In this document: positions 1-9,143 of the stretch, one piece after another
Position numbering within the stretch: position 1 is the first letter of the stretch
Layout: every line of letters starts with the position of its first letter
Notes under the pieces: generated by a model
What the model was told of the DNA's origin: nothing
Databases searched by the model: none
Seen by the model: the letters and a program-made list of their open reading frames with translations, nothing else
Program-made: the position numbers and the translations under genes
DNA from: Helicobacter acinonychis
GTDB lineage: Bacteria; Campylobacterota; Campylobacteria; Campylobacterales; Helicobacteraceae
Length of the DNA stretch: 64,000 nucleotides
Assembly (NCBI RefSeq): GCF_900461455.1
Contig: NZ_UGIA01000001.1
Coordinates: 806,001-870,000 of the forward strand
Direction: 5' to 3'

Positions 1-776
1 ATCACCACTTCGCCTTTAGCAATCACCTTGTCATCTACGAGAATTTCCAAAGGGTCATTCACCAATTGATCCAATTCCACCACGCTCCCTATATCCATAG
101 AGACCACATCTTTTAAGATCATCTTTTTTTGACCGATACGCACTTTAACATTCAATTTCACATCTAAAAGCATGCTGATATTGCGGATTTCTATATTTTC
201 TAAAGACGCATCTTGTATCTTATCCTCTCTAACAACCTTTGTGCCTTCTTCATTATGCTCTTTTTTAGTTTCAAATTGGTTAATAAAGTCTGTCGTAACC
301 AATAAAATCATTTGACTTTCTTTTAGGGCTTCCATTTTAAAAGAAAACACCACCGCTTTAGCGTAATCTTCTTTTTTAGGAAGTTCTTTAGCGATTTCGG
401 CGTTTGTGGTGGTAAAATTAAGTTTAGGGAGCAATTCTTGAGACTTCAAACTGGTAGCGATCGCTCCAAAAATATTAGAAGCCATTTCCTTGAATGCGTC
501 CAAATCGTCATTATCCATTTCTTCCTTACTAGCCCCCTCACCTCCTAGCATCAAATCGCTTAAAGTAGTAACCAAGCCCACAGGAGCTAGTAATTCAATG
601 TGGCTCTCGCCTTTATCAATTGCACTAATCATTACCCTTGCATAAGGTGTGCTGATCAAACTCGCTTCTTCGTTATTAGAAACCTCTTTTTCTAACCCCA
701 CGCTTGGAGTCTTACCCACTAACCCTTCTAAAGTAGAGACAACCTCTTGAATAAAAATCTTAATAAAATCTTGCAT
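1..776 (-). CDS. fliY: FliY, flagellar motor switch protein (3' part outside window)
   Basis: The reading frame starts at an ATG at 776 and runs off the left edge after about 258 codons. It begins MQDFIKIFIQEVVSTLEG. The middle resembles the CheC-type segment of FliY. The last visible part (MLLDVKLNVKVRIGQ, then DIGSVVELD) is the SpoA/FliN-type domain that builds the flagellar C-ring. In epsilonproteobacteria FliY works beside FliM and FliN in the switch complex. The gene follows fliM after a three-base gap from the restored fliM stop (780-782), so the two are probably translationally coupled. No frameshift is seen in the visible part. The identification rests on domain content and on the fliA-fliM-fliY order. 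Confidence 0.9.
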   Translation of the reverse strand, partial: MQDFIKIFIQEVVSTLEGLVGKTPSVGLEKEVSNNEEASLISTPYARVMISAIDKGESHIELLAPVGLVTTLSDLMLGGEGASKEEMDNDDLDAFKEMASNIFGAIATSLKSQELLPKLNFTTTNAEIAKELPKKEDYAKAVVFSFKMEALKESQMILLVTTDFINQFETKKEHNEEGTKVVREDKIQDASLENIEIRNISMLLDVKLNVKVRIGQKKMILKDVVSMDIGSVVELDQLVNDPLEILVDDKVIAKGEVV

Positions 777-779
777 CGC

Positions 780-1843
780 TCACTCTTCTTCTATCTTCAT
801 AACATCGCCCACTTTATCTCTGCGCTGTTCTTCTAGCATTTCTAAAATCTCTTTAGTGTGCTCTTTTTCGCTATAAACCACCTCTTTAATTTGAATGGTT
901 TTCCTATACCCTTGAAAACCCACGCTCGCTAAATAACGCTTTTTTTATGCACATACACGCTCACTTCATCATTGGCGACCTTATTCAAACGAATGGTATC
1001 TCCCACATCTAAATCCAACATTTCTTTCAAGCTCAATTCCACCGCACCAAGCAACACGATCATATCCACGCTCACGCTGCTTAATAACGCTTGCAATTCC
1101 CTGTTACGGCTCTTTTTGGAGTTGGTTTCTGAAAGCATGAAATCCCTACTCCCCATTTTAGAAAGAATGCTTTCAATGGAAATCACCGGATAGCAAATAT
1201 TCATCATCCCACGGCTATGCCCGATAATGATTTCTAAAACCACCATGATAGAAATTTCATTCTGAGCGACGATTTGAACCACATTCGCACTGGACTCTTT
1301 AGCGTCAATCGTAGGATACATCTCCACCACAGGCGACCACACTTCTTTTAAAATTTGCATCACTTGGCGTAAAATCGTATCCAATAAATTCAATTCAATG
1401 TCGCTAAACTCTCTATTTTGATCATACGCACTCCCCTTACCCCCTAACAACCTATCAATCATAGGGAAAGCGATGCTAGGATTGATTTCTAAAACCCCCG
1501 TTCCCCCCATAGGCTTCATAGAAAAGACATTAAAACTTGTAGGGCTAGGCAAGCTCATCAAAAATTCCCCATAAGTCATTTGATCCACGCTATGGAGCTG
1601 GATCTCCACAATAGAACGCATGATAGAAGAGATTTGACTGGAAAGATTCCTAGCCATTTTGTCATGGATACTTCTAAAAGAGCGCAGTTGCTCCTTGCTC
1701 ACACGATTAGGGCGTTTGAAATCATAGAGGGTGACACTGCGTTGCGGAGTAATATCCTTTTTTTGGACATTTTGAATATCCACATTTTCATCAACAACTT
1801 CTAAAAGTGCATCAATTTCTTCTTGGCTTAAAATATCAGCCAT
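780..1843 (-). pseudogene. fliM: FliM, flagellar motor switch protein, frameshifted near its 3' end
   Basis: FliM is the C-ring protein that binds CheY-P and sets rotation direction. The intact frame from ATG 1843 (MADILSQEEIDALLE, the N-terminal CheY-binding motif) runs 304 codons and stops at 929 in the SpoA-type C-terminal domain, ending VHKKSVI. The plus strand has a T7 run at 940-946. With one more T (A8 on the coding strand) the frame reads on as VHKKKRYLASVGFQGYR and ends with EEE and TGA at 780-782. That gives 354 residues, the length I recall for H. pylori FliM. The downstream part is otherwise undamaged, so the lesion is recent, a sequencing error, or bypassed by slippage on the A tract. 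The fliM start overlaps the fliA stop by eight bases. Confidence 0.9.
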
Positions 1844-2612
1844 GACTAGCTCCTAAAGATTGACGCACCTTTTTAATCGCTTCTTTGATGATTTGAGAAA
1901 TGCGCGATTCGGTAATGCCTAAAATCTCTTTAATCTCGCTCAAATTCAACTCTTCAAAGTAATAAAGCTGGATAAGCATTTGCTCCCTCTCGCTCATTTG
2001 ATTCAACACTTTTTGGACATGCTCTAATAATTCTTCTACTTCAATCTTTTTAGTGATTTCATCTTGTTCAATCGCATTGAATTGCTCATCTATGGGCACT
2101 AACGCATAAATATCTGAAGCGGTCTTGGCTTCTCTAATCTTTTCAATATTCTCGCCTAAAGCCTGTGCTAAATACTCATCGCTAGGCTCTTTCCCATGCT
2201 CATTAAGGTATTTGGTCGTTTCAAAATCAATGCTTTTAATGAGTTTCCTACTAGAGCGAGAAACCACATCTAAAGAGCGCAAATAATCTAGCATCGCCCC
2301 ATTGACACGAGTTTTCGCATACCCCCAAAAAGAGTCATTCAATGCACTCTCATAACGCCTAGCTAGTTTGATCAATTCTTCAGTGCCGATAGAAACAAGG
2401 TCGTTAAAATCAATAGATCCAGGCAAGTGCTCCTTTAAGCGAAACGCCATCGCGCGTACCGCCGGTAAATACTGGATAGCGAGTGCGTCTTGATGGTGGT
2501 GTTGTTGCTTGTCATAAGCGTTCAAAACCTTTTCTTTGTTTTTTTCGCTTTTTTCACTTGGTTCAGTTTGTTGGATTTCTTGGGGCATTCTATTTTCCAT
2601 CGTCAAAATCAT
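1836..2612 (-). CDS. fliA: FliA, RNA polymerase sigma-28 factor for late flagellar genes
   Basis: This 258-residue protein has the order of a group 3 sigma factor. Region 2 includes YLPAVRAMAFRLKEHLPGS, ELIKLARRYE and WGYAKTRVNGAMLDYLRSLD. Region 4 is a helix-turn-helix, LSEIKEILGITESRISQII. FliA directs transcription of flagellin and other class 3 genes and is held in check by FlgM. Start choice is uncertain: ATG 2612, 2600 (MENRMPQ) and 2588 are possible and none has a strong ribosome binding site. Position 2600 lies inside the last codons of the upstream gene, which suggests coupling. The gene sits between flhG and fliM as in other Helicobacter genomes. Confidence 0.95.
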   Translation of the reverse strand: MILTMENRMPQEIQQTEPSEKSEKNKEKVLNAYDKQQHHHQDALAIQYLPAVRAMAFRLKEHLPGSIDFNDLVSIGTEELIKLARRYESALNDSFWGYAKTRVNGAMLDYLRSLDVVSRSSRKLIKSIDFETTKYLNEHGKEPSDEYLAQALGENIEKIREAKTASDIYALVPIDEQFNAIEQDEITKKIEVEELLEHVQKVLNQMSEREQMLIQLYYFEELNLSEIKEILGITESRISQIIKEAIKKVRQSLGASHG

Positions 2613-2904
2613 AATTTCTAATATAATTTAAAATACTAGCCACTTCTTTTTCTCTATTTTTAAACTCATGGTTGAAACGAAGCAAGCTCTCTTCAGTGCC
2701 TTTTTTATCAAAAAGACAAATATCTAAATCCGTGCAGGCGATAAAAATAGACGCAAATAATAACGCAATCAAGTATCCCCCAAGCGTGGATAACACCGTC
2801 CATAATAAAATGCTCTCTGGCTCATTGAATCTCAACACCGAAAACACTAGCCCTAAAAAAAACCCTACCACAACAGAAAAATGGATAAAATTTTGTATTT
2901 TCAT
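2590..2904 (-). CDS. Small membrane protein of the flhG-fliA operon, unknown function
   Basis: The 104-residue product starts MKIQNFIHFSVVVGFFLGLVF and has two likely membrane segments, about residues 8-25 and 32-57. A short charged cytoplasmic tail follows (EESLLRFNHEFKNREKEVASI). It lies four bases after flhG and overlaps the fliA start, so it is almost certainly co-transcribed with both. I recognise no family motif. The position is the one held by HP1033 in strain 26695 as I remember it. Its conserved place between a flagellar-number ATPase and sigma-28 suggests, but does not prove, a flagellum-related job. Confidence 0.8.
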   Translation of the reverse strand: MKIQNFIHFSVVVGFFLGLVFSVLRFNEPESILLWTVLSTLGGYLIALLFASIFIACTDLDICLFDKKGTEESLLRFNHEFKNREKEVASILNYIRNYDFDDGK

Positions 2905-2908
2905 AAGC

Positions 2909-3793
2909 CTACCCCAAATACTTTAAAAGTCTTTTAAAAAAGCTTTTCAACCCTTCTTTTGGTATTTCTAAAGCACCGGTTTCTAGTTTAGAAACTAAAA
3001 GGCTCGCCATTTGGTCAATGGATTGCGAAAACAAATCATTAGGGGCTATTTTTCTTAAAATCTTTCGCTCTCTAACATAGCGTTTCAATAAGGAGCTGTT
3101 TTCAATCGCCCCTAAGTAGTGCAATTCTAATGAAGCGATATTGTTTTTAGCTACCTTAAGCAACCTTTCATAAGTTGCCCTGCCTTCTTTGGGTTGGGCT
3201 ACCATGTTAGCAATAAGAAACAATTCATCTTTATTTTTGGAGTTGATTTTAATGCATGCATACGCATCAGTAATCGCTGAAGGATCTGGTGTAGTGATAA
3301 TCACCACGCAATCGCTCGCATTCAAAAACGCTTGTGTCGTGGCTCCAATCCCTGCACCCGTATCAATCACAATATAATCTAAAGAGCTTAAAACCCCATC
3401 TTCATCTAAAAATTGATCCAAAGCTTCCGCACCGCTGATGTATTTTAAAATCTCTTCACCGCTATCTCCGGGAATTAAGCAAAGCCCAGGTTCAATCTCA
3501 CAAATTATTTCTTGCAATTTGGCTTCACCTTTTAGGGCATGCAAGATATTTTTATGGGTTTTCACCCCAAAGATGACATCTAAATTCGCCAAACCAATAT
3601 CCGCATCAAACACCCCTACCTTATAACCTTTTTTGTATAAAGAATAAGCTAAATTGGCACTAATATTGGATTTCCCAACACCCCCCTTACCGCTTGTGAT
3701 AGCGATGAATTTAGTATGCCCTTTGTTATTAAAAAAACTTTTAGGGTTTTTAGTATTCATAAAATTATCTAAGCGGCTCGCTTGATTGTTCAT
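2909..3793 (-). CDS. flhG: FlhG (YlxH), MinD-like ATPase controlling flagellar number
   Basis: The 294-residue protein has a deviant Walker A, TSGKGGVGKSNISANLAY, around residues 33-50. A MinD/ParA switch segment follows (GVFDADIGLANLD) and then IVIDTGAGIG. The C-terminal residues KSFFKRLLKYL form a possible amphipathic membrane-targeting helix of the MinD kind. FlhG antagonises the GTPase FlhF to set number and position of flagella, and in this group also affects division placement. It overlaps flhF by four bases, which fits stoichiometric co-expression of the pair. Confidence 0.95.
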   Translation of the reverse strand: MNNQASRLDNFMNTKNPKSFFNNKGHTKFIAITSGKGGVGKSNISANLAYSLYKKGYKVGVFDADIGLANLDVIFGVKTHKNILHALKGEAKLQEIICEIEPGLCLIPGDSGEEILKYISGAEALDQFLDEDGVLSSLDYIVIDTGAGIGATTQAFLNASDCVVIITTPDPSAITDAYACIKINSKNKDELFLIANMVAQPKEGRATYERLLKVAKNNIASLELHYLGAIENSSLLKRYVRERKILRKIAPNDLFSQSIDQMASLLVSKLETGALEIPKEGLKSFFKRLLKYLG

Positions 3794-5166
3794 GCTTGTT
3801 CCTTATTGGGGTTATTAAAACCATCTAGCATGCAATCCACTAAATATTCATTAGTAGCCACTTTCAAATCCATAGGTACTTCTTGCCCAATAGAAAGATA
3901 ACTGATAGGCTTTTGACTCTCATGCACTAAAGAAAACAAATTCCCTAACCCCCTACTCTCATCTAATTTAGTAAAGATTAAAGTATCAATCCCCAACACC
4001 CCAAAAGAATCATAAATATCTTTCATGTCTTCGTATTTAGTGGTCACAGAAAGTACTAAAGACACATCAATATTATAACCCCCATCTATAAATTTTTTCA
4101 ACCCAGCAATCTTTTCTTTATCGTATTGCGAATGCCCTGTCGTATCCACCAAAATAAAATCGCAATATTCCAAAGCTTCAATTTCTTTAGCAAAATCTTT
4201 AGCGTCAATCACCGCTTCTATACTCATTTTCATTTTATTAGCATACCAACTCAATTGCTCCAAAGCCCCGATGCGATAATTATCCAAAGTGATAATGCCC
4301 ACCTTGTATTTTTTAGTCAGCATTCTAGAATAGCGTGCGGCTAGTTTGGCTAAAGTCGTTGTTTTCCCCACGCCTGTGGGTCCTACAAGCATTAAAATGC
4401 GTTTTTGCCTTAAATTCAAATCTTCAGGGCGGCACAAGATCATTTTACGCAACACTTCTCTAAAATAGCGCTTGATAGTGATGGAATTTTCTCTCATGCG
4501 TAAAGGCATTAATTCCAAACTTAATTGCATGATTTCATCTAAATGGCTGGATTTCATCCCACTTTGTTTGGCTAGTTTGTAAATTTCGGCAAATTCTTGA
4601 GGGATATTGACGGAATTTGGGTTTTTCTCATCCCAAAACATGTTTTGAATGAGTTTCAGGCTGTCTCTAATTTTGCTTAATTGCAGATTAATATCTTTAA
4701 TTTCTTCTTCTTGTTTAATTTCTTTTTCTTTTTTTTCTTTTTTATAATCGGCTTCATCTTTTAAGGCTTGCAATAAAGCGTCTTGCTTACTAATCTCTAA
4801 GGGCGTGTCTTCTAATGGGGCATCTTTTTCTAAAAGAGTCTTATTTTTTGAAAAAGTATAATGGTGCTGACTGGATGAAACTCCGGCGAGTTTGCGCATT
4901 TCTTCCACAGTGCTTGAAAGCTGCATCACCACATCTTCTTCACTCAATTCTTCATCATACAAACTCTCTGGAATAAGGGGGGCTTTAGGGGGTTTGTTTT
5001 CTTCTTCTTCAACCGCCACAACGATTTCATAAAGCCCAGAAGAAGTGAGCGTTTTTTTACGGATTTCTTGAGTTTTAAACACTAGCGTATCTACCCCATG
5101 GTGGCTTTGAGCGATCTTTAAAGCCTCAGCTGCCGTCTCCCCACTATAGGTATAGAATTTCACCAC
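3790..5166 (-). CDS. flhF: FlhF, SRP-type GTPase for flagellar placement
   Basis: The 458-residue product has three parts. The first ~45 residues form a basic N-terminal piece ([20 protein letters not shown]). A variable charged linker follows, very rich in Lys and Glu around residues 130-160. The third part is the NG domain with [19 protein letters not shown] near residue 265, then [28 protein letters not shown] and [12 protein letters not shown]. FlhF marks the flagellated pole and supports early flagellar gene expression. The stop overlaps the flhG start; the gene start overlaps the folK end. Confidence 0.96.
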   Translation of the reverse strand: MVKFYTYSGETAAEALKIAQSHHGVDTLVFKTQEIRKKTLTSSGLYEIVVAVEEEENKPPKAPLIPESLYDEELSEEDVVMQLSSTVEEMRKLAGVSSSQHHYTFSKNKTLLEKDAPLEDTPLEISKQDALLQALKDEADYKKEKKEKEIKQEEEIKDINLQLSKIRDSLKLIQNMFWDEKNPNSVNIPQEFAEIYKLAKQSGMKSSHLDEIMQLSLELMPLRMRENSITIKRYFREVLRKMILCRPEDLNLRQKRILMLVGPTGVGKTTTLAKLAARYSRMLTKKYKVGIITLDNYRIGALEQLSWYANKMKMSIEAVIDAKDFAKEIEALEYCDFILVDTTGHSQYDKEKIAGLKKFIDGGYNIDVSLVLSVTTKYEDMKDIYDSFGVLGIDTLIFTKLDESRGLGNLFSLVHESQKPISYLSIGQEVPMDLKVATNEYLVDCMLDGFNNPNKEQA

Positions 5167-5651
5167 TCCCCTTTTTTAAAAAGCATTTGTTGCAAAGTTA
5201 AAGGCACTAACACCGAATCCCTTTCATTCCATTTAGGATGAGGTAAAGTCAAATCATTTTGTCTTAAAATGACTTGATTGAAAGCGATAATATCAATATC
5301 TAAAGTTCTTGGAGCGTTTTTAAAATCGCGCTTCCTTGCACGACCAAAACGCCTCTCTATATAAAAAACCAAAGCAAAAAACTCTCGTAAATCTAAACAT
5401 GTCCTAAGGATAATCGTAGCGTTATAAAAATCAGGTTGCTTAACATAGCCAAAGGGCGGATTCACATAAATGGGCGAGGAAAAAATCTTTCCAATTTTAC
5501 TATGATTTTTAAAATATAAAAAACAATTTTTTAATATTTTTAAAGGATTTTTAATATTAGATCCCAACCCTAAAACCACTCTGTTAGAAAAATCAAGTCT
5601 TCTTTTAAAAAGGCTAGGGAAAAAGTGGCTAGTAAGGATCTCTTGCATCAC
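5160..5651 (-). CDS. folK: Hydroxymethyl-dihydropterin pyrophosphokinase (HPPK)
   Basis: FolK transfers pyrophosphate from ATP to 6-hydroxymethyl-7,8-dihydropterin in folate synthesis. The 163-residue protein carries GLGSNIKNP near residue 28, the variable loop with [10 protein letters not shown], and the signature [20 protein letters not shown], whose final DID binds the two magnesium ions. Length fits the family. It overlaps the stop of the upstream peptidase gene and the start of flhF, so it is part of the long leftward operon although its function is unrelated to flagella. The N-terminal ~20 residues before the core are not well conserved, so a later start is possible. Confidence 0.93.
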   Translation of the reverse strand: MMQEILTSHFFPSLFKRRLDFSNRVVLGLGSNIKNPLKILKNCFLYFKNHSKIGKIFSSPIYVNPPFGYVKQPDFYNATIILRTCLDLREFFALVFYIERRFGRARKRDFKNAPRTLDIDIIAFNQVILRQNDLTLPHPKWNERDSVLVPLTLQQMLFKKGEW

Positions 5652-6721
5652 AAAAGCTCAGCCCTAGAATTTTTAATCACGACTAAATCTTCAATGCGCA
5701 CCCCAAAAAATCCAGGGATATAAATCCCAGGCTCCACAGAAAACACCATGCCTTCTTCTAAAATGGTTTCACTGTGCGATGAAATATAAGGGAGCTCATG
5801 AATGTCTAAACCAATGCCATGCCCAGTGCTGTGAGTGAAATATTGCCCATAGCCATACTCACTAATCACTCCCCTAGCCAAGCTGTCCGCTTCTTTACCG
5901 GTCATGCCCGCTCTAATGCCTGCAATAGCCTTTTCTTGCGTTTCTTTGACAATATCATAAATCTTTTGACGCTCTTTATCCTTAAAACTTTGCTCTCTTT
6001 TAAACACAAAGTCTTTTGGGTCAAAAAAAGCCGTGCGGGTCCTATCAGAGCAATAACGCTCGTATTTGATCCCCATATCCAAAAGAATGCTATGCTCCGC
6101 TTTTAAAAAATCCTTAGCACTAGGCAAGGCATGGGGTTTGCTCGCATTCGCATTCAAGGCTAAGATAGGTTCAAAACTCAAATCATAAACCCCTTCTCTA
6201 GTCAAAAAGTCTTTAACCTTATGCTGCAAATACCGCTCGCTCAAGGACTCTTTTTCATCAAAAATATTCTTCACATACTCGGCAAAATTTTCAAAAGCTT
6301 CAACATTCAAGGCTTGAGATTTTTTGAGAAGTTGGATCTCATGCTCATTTTTAATGATGCGTTTTTGACGGTGGTAACTGGGCACGCCCTCTAAACTCAC
6401 TTTAGCACCAATCGCTGAATCCAAACGCTTATAGGTTTGTAAATTCACCTGATTAGGGTCAAAAAAGAGCTTTTTAACAGAGCTTTTTATAATCAAATCA
6501 ATCGCACTTTGCACTAAATCACTAGACTCTATTACTTCCGCTAAAACGCCATTTTTAGGCTGAATACTTTCTCTAGCCTCTTGAGTGTAGCGAGAATCAG
6601 TGATAAAAAACGAGCGATCGTTTAATTGCAAAAACAAAGCATTATCGCAACTATAAGCACACTCAAAAAACATCGCATTTTCATTGAGCGTGAAATGCGA
6701 TCCTCTTTCTAATCCTTTCAT
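5648..6721 (-). CDS. pepQ: M24 family Xaa-Pro peptidase
   Basis: The 357-residue protein has an N-terminal creatinase-like domain and a C-terminal pita-bread metallopeptidase domain. The five expected metal ligands can be seen. The two Asp are in [18 protein letters not shown]. The His is in [14 protein letters not shown]. The two Glu are in [11 protein letters not shown] and GVRIEDLVV. The family removes or cleaves residues next to proline. Whether it acts as a dipeptidase (PepQ) or aminopeptidase P (PepP) cannot be told from sequence. The start at 6721 is 19 bases after aroQ, so the genes are probably co-transcribed. Confidence 0.92.
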   Translation of the reverse strand: MKGLERGSHFTLNENAMFFECAYSCDNALFLQLNDRSFFITDSRYTQEARESIQPKNGVLAEVIESSDLVQSAIDLIIKSSVKKLFFDPNQVNLQTYKRLDSAIGAKVSLEGVPSYHRQKRIIKNEHEIQLLKKSQALNVEAFENFAEYVKNIFDEKESLSERYLQHKVKDFLTREGVYDLSFEPILALNANASKPHALPSAKDFLKAEHSILLDMGIKYERYCSDRTRTAFFDPKDFVFKREQSFKDKERQKIYDIVKETQEKAIAGIRAGMTGKEADSLARGVISEYGYGQYFTHSTGHGIGLDIHELPYISSHSETILEEGMVFSVEPGIYIPGFFGVRIEDLVVIKNSRAELL

Positions 6722-6739
6722 GGGTAGCCCCCTTTCTGG

Positions 6740-7246
6740 TTAGTTATTGATATTGTTGATCGAGTTATTGGGGTTGTTTTGTTGGGCTTCTTGGAAAGCT
6801 TTCATCTCGGCTAGAATATTCACCATCGCCATTAAAGCCATGTTGTAACCAAGTGGACCAAATCCCATGATCACGCCTCCACAAGCCGCACCGGTGTAAG
6901 AATTTTTCCTAAATTCTTCTCTAGCTTGAATGTTAGTCAAATGCACTTCAATGACAGGTTTGCCCGCTAACATGATCGCGTCTGCAATCGCAATAGAAGT
7001 GTGCGAAAACGCTCCTGGATTAATGATAATCCCTTCATAATCGCTGCCCACACTCTCTTGGATCTTATCAATGATTTCGCCCTCAAAATTGGTTTGAAAA
7101 AACTCTAATTCCACATCCAAATTGCTTTGTTTCACGAAAGTTTGCATGATTTCATGGATTTGATCTAAAGTGACCATGCCATAAAGTCTTGGGTCTCTGT
7201 GTCCTAACATGTTTAAATTAGGCCCTTGAATCACTAAAATTTTCAT
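6740..7246 (-). CDS. aroQ: Type II 3-dehydroquinate dehydratase
   Basis: AroQ makes 3-dehydroshikimate in the shikimate pathway. The 168-residue protein has GPNLNMLGHRDPRLYG with the catalytic Tyr, the loop that closes over the active site, INPGAFSHTSIAIADA with the structural Asn and His, and EVHLTNIQAREEFR. Length is that of the dodecameric type II enzyme. The C-terminal tail is a low-complexity Asn run (NNPNNSINNINN). A good ribosome binding site (AAGGAGAAAC) precedes the ATG at 7246. A gap of 116 bases separates it from the waaL-like gene upstream. Confidence 0.96.
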   Translation of the reverse strand: MKILVIQGPNLNMLGHRDPRLYGMVTLDQIHEIMQTFVKQSNLDVELEFFQTNFEGEIIDKIQESVGSDYEGIIINPGAFSHTSIAIADAIMLAGKPVIEVHLTNIQAREEFRKNSYTGAACGGVIMGFGPLGYNMALMAMVNILAEMKAFQEAQQNNPNNSINNINN

Positions 7247-7362
7247 TGTTTCTCCTTGTTTAATGCAGAATGAACAAGCATTATAGCATAAGTTTTTATC
7301 TTACCCCCTAAATCCAAAGAGACAGGGCTTTAAAAAATCGTTTTTAAACTTTATTTGATGGT

Positions 7363-8658
7363 TTAGATTTTATTTAGCTGCAAAAGTTCTTTTTTTAAAA
7401 AGACAGCCATCATGACCATCCCTACAAAAAAACTTCCCGTAATGAAGAAATCAAAGGGGTCAAACCCAATGCCAAAAATGAGATAAAAAGCGAGTGTTGT
7501 TAATATAAAAAACGATATTAAAGAGTTTTGCTTCACCCCACTCCAAAAAATCTTTACAATAACTAACCAAAAAAAGAGCAAGATTAAAAAGCCTATGATC
7601 CCCCTAGTGGCTAAAACATGAATGATTTGATTGTCATACCTTTCAATACAAAGGATCAAGTCTTTCGCCCTATAAGACTGTGATAAAGATAAAATCTCTT
7701 CTAATCTTTGGCACTTCTCGCTAGCAGCCATGCCAAAAAAGGGTCTTAAACGCACCACTGTTAGGGCTTCTTTCCAGCGTTCCAAACGCCACCCAATACT
7801 GCTGTCAGCGTCCTTTTTAGCGTAGCGTTTCAAATCCTCTTCAAAGGTTTTATTTTGAGCCCTAGGCTGCTCTATGACTTTTCTTTTTTCTAAAGCGTTA
7901 TTCCCCATATACAAAGCACTCAAAACAAGACTCACAACCACCATGTAACCTAATTGTTTGATCGATTTTTTTGCATATAAAATAAAGCAAGAAAGGATCA
8001 AAAAAGTAGCGATAAAAGCAATTGTAGCGCTCCTTGTAGAGCTTAAAATAACGACTAAAAACCCTACAAAAACAGAAAGGGTGAAAAAAATTTTCTCTTT
8101 TTTATTTTGCGAATAAAGTGCATAAATATAACAGCCTAAAATGGACACGCTCACCAAGACCACATACTCCTTAACCGTGCTAAAACCCTGTGCTCTAGGC
8201 ATGTTAAAATAGATTTTTTGCACCAATGAGAGCAAGCCGTTGATAAAATTTGCGATAGCCATGCTATAAAAAAGGACTTTTTGGTTTAATTTGATGGTTA
8301 AACGGCTCGCAAAAAGCAAACATAACGCCCCACAAGCGTAAGTTAAGGACATGTTTAGAGCGAATAAATTATAACGGAAAGTTTGGCTATCATACATGTT
8401 AAACATGTTAGGGAAGATGCTTAAAAACACGCCCAAAAAAGCCAAAGTAAGCCATTTAAAGGGCATTATTTTTAGGTGGTTGATTTTAAAAGTCTCTCTC
8501 AAAGACGCTTGAAAATAACACCTAAACAATAAAAAAACCATTAAGACAATCAATAAGACTTGCGTTAAAGGTTTTTTAAATGAAGTGAGAAAAAAAAGGG
8601 CAAAAATCAAAGTGAAGACAGAGTCTGCACTGAAAAAGGCTTTCAAACGCTCTTTCAA
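7363..8658 (-). CDS. waaL: O-antigen ligase family membrane protein (WaaL-like)
   Basis: The 431-residue polytopic protein has about ten membrane segments. A large periplasmic loop around residues 260-345 (KRYAKKDADSSIGWRLERWKEALTV) contains the Arg-rich patch typical of Wzy_C/O-antigen ligases, followed by a short GMAAS stretch. This arrangement fits the enzyme that moves O-antigen from undecaprenyl carrier to lipid A-core in the periplasm. H. pylori has one such ligase, which I recall as HP1039. Sequence identity in this family is low, so the call rests on topology, the periplasmic loop and gene position (next to rpsO). Confidence 0.8.
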   Translation of the reverse strand: MKERLKAFFSADSVFTLIFALFFLTSFKKPLTQVLLIVLMVFLLFRCYFQASLRETFKINHLKIMPFKWLTLAFLGVFLSIFPNMFNMYDSQTFRYNLFALNMSLTYACGALCLLFASRLTIKLNQKVLFYSMAIANFINGLLSLVQKIYFNMPRAQGFSTVKEYVVLVSVSILGCYIYALYSQNKKEKIFFTLSVFVGFLVVILSSTRSATIAFIATFLILSCFILYAKKSIKQLGYMVVVSLVLSALYMGNNALEKRKVIEQPRAQNKTFEEDLKRYAKKDADSSIGWRLERWKEALTVVRLRPFFGMAASEKCQRLEEILSLSQSYRAKDLILCIERYDNQIIHVLATRGIIGFLILLFFWLVIVKIFWSGVKQNSLISFFILTTLAFYLIFGIGFDPFDFFITGSFFVGMVMMAVFLKKELLQLNKI

Positions 8659-8713
8659 TATAAATCCACCATGAAATCCACCATGATTTAAAATACCCTA
8701 AAACTAATAAAAA

Positions 8714-8986
8714 CTATCTGTCTTTAATGCCTAACTTTTCAATCAAAACCACATAACGCGCATGATCGGTGCGTTTGATATATTTCAACAAATTGCGTCT
8801 TTGAGCGACTAATTCTAAAAGCCCTAAACGGCTAGAATGATCTTTGGGGTTAGCTTTTAAATGCTCGGTTAAAAGCTTGATCCTTTCATTCAATAACGCC
8901 ACTTGCACTTCACAAGAACCTGTATCGTTTTCTTTAGTGGCAAACGCCTTAATGATTTCTTGTTTTTTCTCCAAATTCAAAGCCAT
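8714..8986 (-). CDS. rpsO: 30S ribosomal protein S15
   Basis: The 90-residue protein is collinear with S15. It begins MALNLEKKQEIIKAFATKENDTGS. It contains the family core QVALLNERIKLLTEHLKAN, then DHSSRLGLLELVAQRRNLLKYIK. S15 binds 16S rRNA helices h20-h22 early in small-subunit assembly. AGGAGG lies just before the ATG at 8986. It is transcribed away from flhA; the two promoters share 8987-9143. Confidence 0.98.
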   Translation of the reverse strand: MALNLEKKQEIIKAFATKENDTGSCEVQVALLNERIKLLTEHLKANPKDHSSRLGLLELVAQRRNLLKYIKRTDHARYVVLIEKLGIKDR

Positions 8987-9074
8987 AACGACCTCCTAAT
9001 TGGTATGTTAAATTTAAAAGTAGTAATTATAGCGTAAAATAAGTTTTTTGTGCAAATCCTTTTAAACTTTATAT

Positions 9075-9105
9075 TATAATAAGTCTTAAAATAATAAGTC
9101 TTAAA
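9075..9105 (+). promoter_or_regulatory. flhA promoter region with a tandem 15-bp duplication
   Basis: ATAATAAGTCTTAAA occurs twice, back to back, at 9076-9090 and 9091-9105. A TATAAT box overlaps the first copy at 9075-9080. flhA begins 38 bases after the second copy. Because the duplication repeats an A/T-rich -10-like element, it can change the number of possible initiation sites. The direction toward flhA is inferred from its position; rpsO diverges to the left. Confidence 0.6.
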
Positions 9106-9143
9106 GAGACACACTTACCAAATTAAGGCATTGATTTTAGATT

